Shown here: positions 33,506 to 51,426 of the stretch, one piece after another
How positions within the stretch are numbered: the stretch's first letter is position 1
Layout of the letters: each line of letters opens with the position of its first letter
Assembly (NCBI GenBank): GCA_018292915.2
Contig: JACVVK020000060.1
Location: 567,001-631,000, forward strand
DNA from: Batillaria attramentaria
Lineage: Eukaryota > Mollusca > Gastropoda > Batillariidae
Length of the DNA stretch: 64,000 nucleotides
Direction: 5' to 3'
Notes under the pieces: generated by a model
Told to the model about the DNA's origin: nothing
The model's database searches: none
What the model saw: the letters and a program-made list of their open reading frames with translations, nothing else
Translations under genes and position numbers: made by a program

Positions 33506-33692
33506 CTTTTATCAGTCCAAAAGCGACGTATTTTCTATTGCTCCTGATGGACATTAAAGTGTCGGGCAACAGTTTTACAAGCCCATGCTGCAACGGTTCC
33601 AACGATTAAATCTAGACAGCTCTCCACCTTCAAAGTCTATAACGGGTTTTGTTTTGTTTTTTTTGTTTTTTTGTTGGGTTTTTTTTTTTTTC

Positions 33693-41144
<7,452 letters not shown>

Positions 41145-41202
41145 GTCTGAAACAGGGCTATGTGTTCATCCAGTCGTCGGAAATGCGAAGGATCTTAAAT
41201 TA

Positions 41203-41266
41203 AAATGAATACAGTATATATAGCGCCTATCTGTTTTCTACGAAACACTCTTTGCGCTCTCGCTCG

Positions 41267-41359
<93 letters not shown>

Positions 41360-41600
41360 TGCTGCAGTGTGTTCAGCTAAATATAAACTTGCGTTAAAAT
41401 TTCACCATGCCAATGAAAAAGTGGTCGGACTACAGCTCGAAAGCTTGCCTAAAGAGGTAGGTCTTTAAATGGGCTTTGAATTGAGTCAGCGTGGGAAGAT
41501 CCCTAATGGTGACAGGTAAAGCGTTCCAGACGGAGGGGACGGCGTAAGAAAATGAACGACTGCCAGCTGACTTCAGAGTTGTTCTTGGAACCTTTAATAG
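41203..41600 (+). repeat. Family E-related repeat with (CA)n core
   Basis: TATATAGCGCCTATCTGTTT precedes a CA array at 41271-41355. CTCGAAAGCTTGCCTAAAGA and GGTAAAGCGTTCCAGACGGA follow, similar in layout to 15298 (GGTAATGCGTTCCAGAGCGA) but more diverged. Confidence 0.65.
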
Positions 41601-42416
41601 GTTTTTTTTCTGATGATGAACGGAGAAAAGGTTAAAACGAATAACTGGCGGTTTGTTTTATGCTATGAAACTGAAATTAAGAAATATCATACCAAATTAA
41701 TAAACAGGTGCATGGAAACAAACATTTTCACGTGGTTATTCTTTACAAAACCAGGCCGTTCGTGCGAAATAATACAAGCATGATCTTCATTGTCATTACC
41801 CTGTGATTATTTAATATCGATTATTTTTCCAGAACATGCTTATTCTGATATATACTTGATATCGATTTTGTCCCCCCCAAAAATGTATACTTACCCTCAC
41901 CTACAAACCGCAGCACTGGTACATAGCCCAGAAATGCCAAGTACAAATAAGAGACGTCCAGACTTGCACTGAAACACCGATGACCTGGAAAAACAGATGA
42001 GTCAGAAGCGGTCTCGTTTCCGATGAGTACAGTCCTTCCACTTCAGGTGAGCAGCAGCTAGGCAGTGTTATGGACTAGGGATGGGGGTGTCACACGCATA
42101 CACGACTTGTCAGGTCATCCGTGCCGATAACCTGCAGCTGACATGAAGGAGTACGACAGAGCGTCTCGCATCTCCAGACATGTCTGGGCAAAGCCAAATT
42201 GCAAGGCTTAAAACCTATCATGCGGGTTTTATGTCACAGGGGCGTTTGAGAGAACATCTTGTTAGATGTCCTACCGAAAACTTTGTGTGTACTTGGTAAA
42301 TGAAGAACATTCCGCTTACGAAGAGACACTGACGATATGTTGTCCACATTAAGCTAGTGCATAAGAACAATAGGTCTAGTTGTATGAATTTCAATGGAAG
42401 GGATCGGCATATGTAT

Positions 42417-42427
42417 GTATGTATGTA

Positions 42428-42509
<82 letters not shown>

Positions 42510-42545
42510 TGTGTGGGTGTGTGTGGTTGTGTGTGTGCGTGTGAG
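42417..42545. repeat. (TATG)n-(TG)n microsatellite
   Basis: TATG repeats pass into a long TG array with GC interruptions near the end. Confidence 0.96.
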
Positions 42546-42698
42546 TTAGTGTTGTTGCTGTTGCTGATGTTTTCGATGGGAGGTGGAGTCGCGCAGATGT
42601 AGAGGTGAAGGCCGGAAAGGGAGTTGGTGGATAAGTGGGATTTAAGTGGGTGGTGGAGTGTTAATGGGGTCTAAGTTTAATTAACTGAGGGTACATCA

Positions 42699-42702
<4 letters not shown>

Positions 42703-42760
<58 letters not shown>

Positions 42761-42847
42761 GTAGCAACGGCTGATTGAAAATTAATCATTGTTTGGTTAA
42801 ATCACTTCCGTTCGAAAATAAAGTTCGTTCGTTCATTCGTTCGTTCG

Positions 42848-42886
<39 letters not shown>
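42703..42886. repeat. Two (TC)n arrays around a LINE-like 3' tail
   Basis: Between the arrays is GTAGCAACGGCTGATTGAAA, followed by AAAATAAAGTTCGTTCG and (TTCG)n. It resembles the 3' end of the LINE at 38143 (TAGCAACGGCAGGTATGAAA, AAAATAAAGATTCATTG). Confidence 0.75.
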
Positions 42887-42888
<2 letters not shown>

Positions 42889-43317
42889 ATAACGCATAAG
42901 AGATCTTTGAAGAGTCTCAGCTATACTATTAATGATCTATCGTGATACACTGTGTTTCAAGTGTCTGCACTGCACTTCAAGTGCCATTGTCAAACGAAGA
43001 GATTAATTTGACAGTCAAACCTTGAACCAGTACACAACGTATCAGTACGTTATGTCGTTATAACTTAAGATGTAACTTGCATTTCGACTTCACAGAGCTA
43101 GAGCCTGATGTATTAGGTCAAATGACCGTAGTCGCGTGACTTTGTGGGCCTATAGAGCATACATCCCATATTACCATATATTACCATATACAGACTCAAC
43201 AAACGGCCAATGTACGCACGCTTGCTGCTTCCGAGTTGTGGTAACTGACGTGTCCTTGGTTGTGTTACTTGTGTGCATGTGTTACTGTCTTGACAGTCCT
43301 TCACAGTTGCAACAATC

Positions 43318-44333
43318 ATGGCAAGAGGTACATCTGGTGTAAGTACAATCGTTTTATTGGGGTTTGAGGGTGGAGAATAGAGTTTGGTGGTTGACGTTTT
43401 TATTCACCGCTAATTTAAATCGGGTCACTTAAGTGCCTGAACAAACAAATGTGGGAAAATTGCGACCTTCCTATGATTTCTGCTACATAGCACATCCCGT
43501 ACCGCGCACGAGTATCCCACGTTTTTGACTCTTTTTCGGTGTTGGTCCTGTATGCGAAAATCAGGCAAGATTAATGGCTCCTTGGCGGTTTTCCCTGCCG
43601 TAAACACGAGTATAATCAAAGTGCAACACTCCCACAGAGCCGAATTTAAATCAATGCAGACGAAATTAATTTTTTTTTTTTTTTTTTTTTTTGTTAGTGA
43701 GGCCACTGGTGCACAACCCCCAAATTTACTTGGTAGGAATGGAGTTAACCAGATGACGGGGCGGTCGGTGGTCTAGTGGTTAAGAGACTTGTCACCAATG
43801 CGAGAGGTCGGGGATTCGAGTCCCACTCGGGGCAACGAATTCTTCCTTCTCGTGTGGTGGCACCGATCATTCTGGCCGATCTTCGGGGGTTCTCCTCGCG
43901 TACTCCGGCTTCCTCCCCCTCTGCTTTGGAAATGTTCAGTCCACAAAATTTGAAAAATAAATGCAATTTTAAATTCCGAAACTTAAATAGCTGAGCTGAC
44001 CCTTCGCACCACGTGATTGTAATGCTCGGGGCAACGATTTTTTCCTTCTCGTGTGGTGGCACCGATCATTCTGGCCGATCGTCGGGGGTTCTCCTCGCGT
44101 ACTCCGGCTTCCTCCCCTCTGCTTTGGAAATGTTGTCCACAAAATTTGAAAAATAAATGCAATTCTAAATTCCGAAACTTAACTAGCTGAGCTGACCCTT
44201 CGCACCGCGTGATTGTAATGTGTTTATGTCCAGTGTATGAGAGAATGTGTGTAATTCACGTGAGCGTGCATGTTGGGTTCAGTTCGCGGCGCTATGAGCC
44301 GATTCATGAAATTGGGTAAAGCGCCTATACAAT

Positions 44334-44372
<39 letters not shown>

Positions 44373-47300
44373 ACGCCTCTGCTTGTTTTCGACGAAGCTG
44401 TAGTTGTCATCGCAAATGGTCAACGGCTCAGTGTTTCTGAATGACTGTTACGGGGGTGGGGAGGTGTCTGGGAGTTTAACGTCATTTCCCACCACATACG
44501 GGTGATATCAAAGACGAGGCAAAGATGAAAAAGCCAGCACAAACATTTGGCCCCAGCCGGGATTCCAGCTCACGACCCGGGCATTGGAAGTCCAACGCTC
44601 TACCATTCGGCCACCCCGGCTCCCGAATGACTGTTACGCAAGCACCTAAAAGCGGTCTTATTACACATAATGCTTTCGTGTATTGATTTGTTTTGTGTTT
44701 TGCTATGCTGTTTTTGTTGTTGTTTTGCATTTTTGCTGGGTTTTTGCTTTTGCTTTCACTTTTCAGAAAGAATTGTAAGTTTTTCATGTATGACTTTTTT
44801 CCAGCAAGACACGTAAATTTGGTTTCAGGAATATCGCGTCTTGCTCATCGGCAAAACCGGAAATGGTAAAAGCGCTTCCGGAAACACCATCCTGGGAAGA
44901 AAGGTTTTCAAAGAATCTGTGGGAATTGTTTCTGCCACGGAGCACGCACAACTTGGAGAAGACGAGACCAGAAAACTCAAGGTATGGTTCGGAGAGGGAG
45001 AGAGAGAGCGAGAGAGAGAGAGAGAGGGGTTGGGGGACTTTCACTATATGATTATACTGATGCGTATGACTTATGAATTAATTTTTCCCTTAATGTACAT
45101 ACACGCAAAATGTTTTGAGTGGAGAAAATTTTGTTTAAGATTTATAGTTGATTTTTACCTTTGTTTGGTGGTTATGCCAGAGAGGGCAGTATAAGGCACG
45201 TCTTCACGAAGACTCGCCCTGTTTCAGGTTATTGACACACCGGACGTTTGGGCGCTAATGGATCACGAATCCGCCCAGAAGGAGGTCGACCAATGGAAAG
45301 CCATGGCGGCACCGTCTCCAGACGCCATTTTGCTTGTAATCCGTGCTGACACACGTTTCACTCCGGAGGAGAACGCCATCTTCTTGAAAACCAAGGAGAT
45401 GTTGAAAGTGAAACGATTTGACAACTTAATTGTTGTTTTCACGATGGCTGATAAGATCGGAACGGATGAGGTAAAGGGAGTTAATATTTTTTGCTGTAGT
45501 ATCTTACAAGGGTTGGGTGGGTGTTTAGGTGTTTAACGTCCTTTTCCACCACGTGTGGGTGATATCAAAGACGGGGCAACGAGAAAAAGGCCTGCACAAA
45601 TATTTGGCCCCAGCCGGGAATCGAACTCACGACCCGAGCATTGAGAGTAACGTTAGTTACAACAAAGGTCAGGTTTGCTGCAGTATTATTAAAAGTACGT
45701 GCATTGACAATGGACGTATGTCTTGAAGTTCAGCACATTCGTTAAAAATTTGATTTTTACTCTCTCTCTCTCTCTCTCTCTCCTGGCTCCTAGCATGTGG
45801 GCAGAACTGCTTGTGAGTCGGGCACTGATGTTCATCAATTCTTGAAATAAAGATTCCATTATGACTGTCATCATCATCGTCATCATCATCTGGTCGTCGT
45901 TTTCATGTGCATGCCATTAGCTGCTAGGGAGGGCTGCATTATAGAAAGACTATACAGCGAAACATGAGCGAATGAGACTTGCTCCTGATACGCCTTTGCT
46001 GCACGAGAACATATCACCCGGACATTACGGAAAACCATACCTTGAGAATACAACCACATTTACTTCCCCCTTCTTCCCCGTTACACACGCGCTGCACGAA
46101 ACCCTCACGCCCATTAATCTCCATAAAAGAAATAAAAAAAGAAAAAGCACCTCCCTCCCACCCCACCACCCAAAAAATATATACAACAACAACAAAAATA
46201 CCAGCAATAAATGAATGATGGTGTATTCCTACAGGAGAAATTCAGCAAAGAACTAGAGAAGACCAACTCTGAGCTGAAACGCGTACTCCAGGAGGCGAGA
46301 GGTCGATACGTCCTGCTGGACAACACTGCCACAGGTTCAAGTGCACGCCCGCGGCAAGTCGCTAAACTCCTGGACCTCATCTCCAGCCTGCCCAGAAAAC
46401 ACGTCCAAACTGCACCGAGAGGTATCGTTAAACCTAACACTAACTTCACATTCAGAACCCTATACCAATACCATGGGCGTCATACTTTGTCTGTTTGCTT
46501 GTTTTGATGGTTGGTTTCTTGTTTGTTTTCTTTCCCGTTTCTTATTGTTTATTTGGTTTTGTCTTGTTTGTGTTGCTGTTGTTGGTTTTTGTTGCTGCTG
46601 CTGTTGTTGTTGTGTTTGTTGTTTTGTTTTGGTGTGGGTTTTGGTTTGGGGCTTTTTGTGGGTTTTCCTCTCTTTGTTTTGTTTGGCAAGTGTTCTGGTT
46701 GTATGGGTTTGTTGTCTTTTTTTTGTTTTGTTTTGTTTTGTTTGGGGGAGAGGTGGAGTTTGTTTTTTGTTGTTTTTGTTTTTTTTTTTGTTTTTTTTTT
46801 TGAGGGGGGAGTGGGGTGATGGGGGAAGAGGTGTTTGTTGTTGTTTAAAATGTGTTTTATGGAGATTAGAGGGTGTGAGGGTTTGTGTGTGTAACGGGGA
46901 AGAGGGACGGTAAGTGTGTGTATATTTTCAAGGTATGGTCTTCCGTGATGTCCGGGGGTGTGGGTGTTTGGGAGTTTAACGTCCTTTTCCAGCACATAAG
47001 GGTGATATATCAAAGACGGGGCAGCGAGAAAAAGGCCAGCACAAATATTTTGGCCCCAGCCGGAATTCGAACTCCGTGATGTCCGGGTCATATGTTCTCG
47101 TGCAGCAAAGTTGTATTTGAAGCAAAACTCATTCGCCGCCGTTTCCCTATAGAGTCTTTCTTTTCGCGTCAAGGTACCAGTGATCAAGCCCTTCGAGTTA
47201 TGTTGGTGGGAATCACTGGTAATGGAAAAAGTGCAACTGGAAACAGCATACTAGGAGCCCAGGCTTTTGACTCCAGAATCGGGCTGGACACAGTTACCAC

Positions 47301-48916
47301 TTTATGCAGGACAGCAAAGGGTCAAGTCAATGGATGCCAGCTGGAGGTACAGTTACTGCGATGAATTTTTTTTTTTTCAAAACCACTCATAAAAATGTGA
47401 TTGTAATTATGTCTTAGTGCTGTTGCGTATCGGGAACCGGGGCGGTCCATCGGTAGAGAGCTGGACTTCCCATGCTTGGGTCGTGAGTTCGAATCCCGGG
47501 TGGGGCCAAATATTTGTATGGCTTTTTTCTCGTTGGCCCGTCTTTGGTATGGTGTCACCCATACGTGGTAGAATAAAACGTTACACCCTCAAACACCCAC
47601 CCCTACCCACCCATCCACCTATCCGGCCATCCGCTGTTATATAGTCAACCAATATAAATAAAATAACAGAAATGGCCATAAGCCTATAGTCATAGTTTTG
47701 ACGTACCACTGGCGACGTACGTTGTCACCAAAACTATAGGAGCTCCTGTGCATCTTCGCCTTTATTTGGCAAAACCGCGATGCGATGGTCAGTACGGTCT
47801 CAACTCCACACCTTTTTTTTTTTTTTTTTCTTCTAAATTTATGTGTATCATGGGTCGCGCTCAGGTGAGTACGTAGCAGTTTTGGCGACAAGGTCAGGTG
47901 CGTATCACGGCGTCGAAGGCACGATACGCGGTCTGCCCTATCAACAACTATTCCACAGTGATCGTTTCAACAATAACATATACTTTGTCCGTGTTAGAGG
48001 CCTTTAACTCTAATGTGAGTGGGGCATCCGCCGCCTCAACACTACACATGCCTGGGCCTGCCGCTTTGAAACTGCATTAAACTGACTACATGTAAACAAA
48101 CCTCTCTAGCAAGCTTCATTGAAGACACACACATTGACTTGACATGTTCAACTGATTTGTGCACTTCATGAACATTTTGACTGATGAGCCATGGACAATG
48201 CATGGCCAAACCTTTGATCAAAGTATCCCGTCGCTCATGAGTTAAAGCAATCGCAAAACATTCCAAATTATAGTTGTGAGACAGCTGTTGGGTGAATTTA
48301 TTCATGAAAAAAAGATAATGGGTGTGTTTGATCGTTTGGTTTGTTTTAGGTCGTTGATACCCCCGGAATACGACAAGCCGATTACGACAGCCAGACACTG
48401 TTTTCGGCAGAAATCAAGAAGTGGTCCGATAGTGTCAGTCCAGGCCCTCACGTTTTGCTTATCGTGCTGAAAGGGCATGACCGCTTCACAGATGCCGACT
48501 ACGCGGTTTACGAAACTATGAAACACGTCTTTGGCAGAAATGTCAGTAAGCACATTATCGTCGTGTTTACCGGAGGCGATCACATTTCACATTGCCGCAC
48601 CACGATTGAGAAGTTAGCAGCATCTGCTCCTCAGTCATTTCATGGTCTGATAAACGAAGTTGAAAATAGGTACGTTGTTTTCGACAACGTCACTCCCGAC
48701 AAAGAAATTCAGAGATCTCAGAGAGAGGCACTTGTTGCCACAGCCAGGAAGCTTGTAGAATCCAACAAAGGTCGAGTTCTGCATCTTGCTCGGAAACCAT
48801 CACGATCCGCGGCCAAGGCCGTGCACGTGCGCCCGCCGAGCGGCCGCACATCAGCTGTTGCGGTCACTTCTAATACTAGTATGCAGTCAAACAAATCCAG
48901 CTGCACCATAAGTTAG
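43318..48916 (+). CDS. Tandem-domain GIMAP/AIG1-like GTPase, gene 4 (6 coding exons, 447 aa)
   Basis: Two GIMAP-type GTPase domains in one chain. Coding exons: 43318-43338, 44829-44981, 45228-45470, 46235-46421, 47174-47346, 48350-48916; all phases close. Domain 1: G1 GKTGNGKS at 15-22, G3 DTPD at 61-64 (Asp instead of Gly), TMAD at 130-133 in the G4 position, conserved box RYVLLDN at 163-169. Domain 2: G1 GITGNGKS at 214-221, G3 DTPG at 262-265, TGGD at 333-336, conserved box RYVVFDN at 366-372. A basic Ser/Arg-rich tail follows. It ends in CTIS, a CaaX-type box. Domain 1 spreads over three exons and domain 2 over two; neither shares the 182-nt exon of genes 1-3. The acceptor at 47172-47173 was chosen for exon 5 because the earlier AG near 47105 leads to an in-frame stop. 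Transcription of both halves as one mRNA is inferred from phase. Confidence 0.82.
43480..43660 (-). repeat. Dispersed repeat (family F), partial
   Basis: The reverse complement contains TTTTCGCATACAGGACCAAC and CACCGAAAAAGAGTCAAAAA, related to 12120-12160 and 15230-15250. A poly-T run follows at 43670. Confidence 0.6.
43757..44370 (+). repeat. tRNA-derived SINE, family B, with duplicated body
   Basis: Head GGGGCGGTCGGTGGTCTAGT, then GGGGATTCGAGTCCCACTCG. The body from CTCGGGGCAACGA to GATTGTAATG is present twice (about 43825-44020 and 44025-44220). It ends in GCGCCTATACAATACTC and (ATT)n. It is in intron 1 of GIMAP-like gene 4. Confidence 0.87.
44453..44624 (-). repeat. tRNA-derived SINE, family A, with 14-bp TSD
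   Basis: Minus-strand full-length copy. The direct repeat GAATGACTGTTACG lies at 44439-44452 and 44625-44638. Confidence 0.92.
45513..45645 (-). repeat. tRNA-derived SINE, family A, truncated
   Basis: Body and B-box part of the family on the minus strand, in the intron after exon 3 of gene 4. The A-box end is missing. Confidence 0.82.
45760..45890. repeat. (TC)n array and (ATC)n repeat
   Basis: A short TC array at 45762-45782 is followed by a LINE-like tail (AAATAAAGATTCCATTATGA) and (ATC)n to 45890. Confidence 0.7.
46490..46860. repeat. G/T-rich low-complexity block
   Basis: Long TTG, TTTG and T-run sequence in intron 4 of gene 4. Several open frames of 100-190 codons appear here in all plus frames, composed mainly of Phe, Cys, Val, Leu and Gly, and have no coding value. 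Confidence 0.85.
46957..47072 (-). repeat. tRNA-derived SINE, family A, 5'-truncated, with 15-bp TSD
   Basis: Body with GGGAGTTTAACGTCC to GGCCCCAGCCGG. Perfect direct repeats TCCGTGATGTCCGGG lie at 46942-46956 and 47073-47087. It is only 87 bp from the end of the downstream repeat to exon 5 of gene 4. Confidence 0.92.
47436..47632 (+). repeat. tRNA-derived SINE, family A
   Basis: ACCGGGGCGGTCCATCGGTA, GAGTTCGAATCCCGGGTGG, the standard body and a (CCCA)n/(CATC)n tail, in the last intron of gene 4. Confidence 0.85.
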
Positions 48917-49483
48917 ACTACGGTGTTGCTGGCTTGGTATGGTGCAGTTGTAGTTCCGCACTGACCTAAAGCCAGCATCATACCAAAACGGAATGACTTT
49001 GGTACAGTGTAAGAAAATCAGTGCCGGTGAACTTGAGACAAAAATGCGATTTTAGCGGTTTCTGTACTGACATGGAACACCACAGGCGGCCGCAGCGTCT
49101 ATTCCTAGAAGCAGACGACTCCTACCGCTCCTACAGACAAAAAGTGAAGCCTGTGGTCATCAAACTGCGCATAATGTATTCACTCTCTATGTCGATCAGG
49201 TTTTAGATTACCACCAAGGGACAGTAAACTGTGCCCGTGCCAAATGTCATGCTCTCAGAGCCAGTACAAATGTCAGATGGAGATACTAACGTACAAATCA
49301 GATTGCCTACAGATTTGTTTCCATTTTTTACGTCTGCACAAACCTAAGTAAATGTCATGAATGCAGATTAATTTAAAGTGAATTTCCATAACTCGGACCT
49401 TATTTTACAGGGGAGGGTGAGTGGAGGGGGGGGGGAGAGGCGGGGTTTCACTACCGAACTGACTGGTACATGTACCATGGTTA
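48917..49483. other. 3' flank of GIMAP-like gene 4
   Basis: Expected 3' UTR and spacer. No coding signal or repeat stands out other than a G run near 49425. Confidence 0.45.
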
Positions 49484-49935
49484 CTACTGTGTCTGCGTTG
49501 CGCTTGAGTAACCTTCAACTCTACTGATACAGAAAATGAATACCCTGATATGTTTAACAGGATTATGGTCTCCATACTTTACTTCGTCCCCGCGGGTAAA
49601 CTCTTCAACAAGGAAGAATCCAAACTGACTAAACGTACTACTATGTCTACATTGCACTTGAGTTACTTTCAACTGCTGATTCGGAAGAAGAATACTCTGA
49701 TATACCTCATGTAATTATGGTCTCAGTACTTTACTTCATCCCCACGAAGGGGAGGGGGGGGGGGATGGCCGAAAGGTAGAGCGTTGGTCTTCCAGTGCTC
49801 GGGTCGTGAGTTCGAATCCCAGCTGGGGCCAAATACTTTTGATGCACCCATACGTGATGGAAAAGGACGTTAAACTCCCTAACACCCACGCCCACCCCCA
49901 TCATCCCCACGGCCACCGGTAAACTCCTATTCGAC
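49484..49935. repeat. Tandem duplication of ~160 bp interrupted by a SINE
   Basis: Copy 1 (49484-49615) has TGTCTGCGTTGCGCTTGAGT, ATTATGGTCTCCATACTTTA and GGTAAACTCTTCAACAAGGA. Copy 2 (49645-49746, resumed at 49901) has TGTCTACATTGCACTTGAGT, ATTATGGTCTCAGTACTTTA and GGTAAACTCCTATTCGACAA. Confidence 0.8.
49747..49900 (+). repeat. tRNA-derived SINE, family A, with 11-bp TSD
   Basis: The TSD TCATCCCCACG lies at 49736-49746 and 49901-49911. The body is shortened (it lacks the GCCCCGTCTTTG segment). Confidence 0.88.
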
Positions 49936-50250
49936 AAGGACGCATTTTATCGCTGTGAATACCGACTTAAAAAATGACACTCCTATTCCTAATGAAAAAC
50001 AGATGTGTGGATTGTCATGCTCACAGCCGTTGTAACATTCCAGAAAGAAAATTAAATTTTAAACAAACGTTGGTTATAGTTATGTGTGTGTGTGTGTGTG
50101 TGTGCGCGCGCGCGCACCCAAAATTAAATCGGATATGGTTATAGCCAGGACTTTTGTAGTGATGACCAAACACAAGCTCCACCTCTGACTCAAACACTCA
50201 CACTCAAAACAACAATGACAAAAAAAGCAGAAGCCAACAAGTCATCCCGT

Positions 50251-50704
50251 CAGGGGCGCCGGAAGATGTTGGGGGAGGGGGGGCAGAATCTCGGACGGGG
50301 GAACGTTGCCCGAAGAAAGTGAAAAGCGGGGGGGGGGGCGATCAAATGCTGCGTAGACAAAAAAAAAACCTTTACGAACCAGGACGTTGCCCGAAAAAAG
50401 TGAAAAGCGGGGGGGGGGGGGGGGCAATCAGAGAAGCGGACAGCCTTCGGTCCGCAAAAACAGAAGTTCTCTGTTGGGTGCGATGAGGGAGAGAGCACGA
50501 AGAGGGGGTAAGGGGAAGAGGTAGGGGGGCCGATAGTAGGGGGGGGGAAGGGGCCTAAGACCATGGCTTTTGCTCCCCCTCTTGCCATAGTCACCCTGAT
50601 TTTCCAGGGGGGGGGCAAAAAGACACTCTTGCCCCCCCCTGCTTGGTACAGGGGGGGCAGCTGCCCCCCCCTGCTCCCCCCCCGGTTCACGGCGCCCTGC
50701 ACTG
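50251..50704 (-). mobile_element. GC-rich TIR element, copy 3
   Basis: The reverse complement of 16792 and 30071 type. The left end is CAGGGGCGCCGGAAGATG. The right end CGGCGCCCTGCACTG is slightly altered. CCCGT flanks at 50246-50250 and 50705-50709, if the element is taken to end at 50704. Confidence 0.8.
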
Positions 50705-50709
50705 CCCGT

Positions 50710-51426
50710 ATAACTAAAGCAAACATTACAATGTAATCTACTTATTATTATAATAGTCATGAGCAAAAGGCGAACTCAGTGTGAAAAAATAAAGTCAATC
50801 ATCTTGTGCCTGAGGTATTTTGGACATACAGAGTGGATGCATAAAATCAACAAAGTCATACATACAAGTACACACACGTATCATCCATGCACACCTTCCC
50901 CCCCCCCCCCCCCAGACAGCAAAAGAGGTTTCAGCAAAGATCTTCCGGTCTCCAATTGTGTTGGGGTTTTGTTTTAGTTCAGTTTTTGCTGCCCTTTTTT
51001 GTGATGATATTGGGTGGGTGGTGGGTGGGGGGGGGGGGTGCAGGGGAGCATTTTGTTTATGCTTTGAGAGGGCTTTTTTTGTTTGTTTGTTGTTTTATCT
51101 GCTGGGCTTCTTTTAAAAGCTACAGTTGTGTAATACATAGTCAGTAGGATTAGGATAAAGTGTGCAGATCCTAAAATGCTGAACGGATTCCACAAAACAG
51201 GACGATGGAAACTGCAAACCTTTTTCGGGGTGATTTTTTTTTTTTTTTTAAAGTTTTGGGTTCTTTCTACAGAAGTTTAGATACAGAATCTTTACTTTAG
51301 CAGTTGCAACCTTAGGGTGACCTGCACAAGCAATATTTTTTTCCAGTTTCACATGGCTAGTCTTCATAACCAAATAGGGTTATTGCAACTGACACAACAG
51401 CATTTGACTTCAAGGTGCATGCACAA
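50710..51426. other. 3' flank of the CYP39A1-like gene
   Basis: It contains C and G runs (50899-50914, 51025-51042) and a poly-T run at 51235. This should be the 3' UTR of the minus-strand P450 or spacer. No gene seen. Confidence 0.45.

Larger units (their letters stand above)
32543..33692. other. 3' flank of GIMAP-like gene 3
   Basis: Mostly unique sequence. It should include the 3' UTR of gene 3. Microsatellites are at 33310-33390 and 33454-33501. No gene is recognised. Confidence 0.45.
41601..43317. other. Divergent intergenic region between GIMAP-like genes 3 and 4
   Basis: It contains a (GT)n array at 42417-42545, (TC)n at 42703-42757, a LINE-like 3' tail with (TTCG)n at about 42758-42855, and (TC)n at 42855-42886. 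Promoters and 5' UTR exons of both neighbours should lie here, but I cannot place them. Confidence 0.5.

Noticed and set aside
46341..46913. 190-codon Phe/Cys/Val-rich frame resembling a membrane protein
   Set aside because: It is translation of TTG/TTTG low-complexity DNA in an intron. Equally long frames exist in the other two plus-strand frames.
47106..47173. Alternative acceptor at about 47105 extending exon 5 of GIMAP-like gene 4
   Set aside because: In the phase required by exon 4 it reads into a stop before the second P-loop. The acceptor at 47172-47173 keeps the frame.
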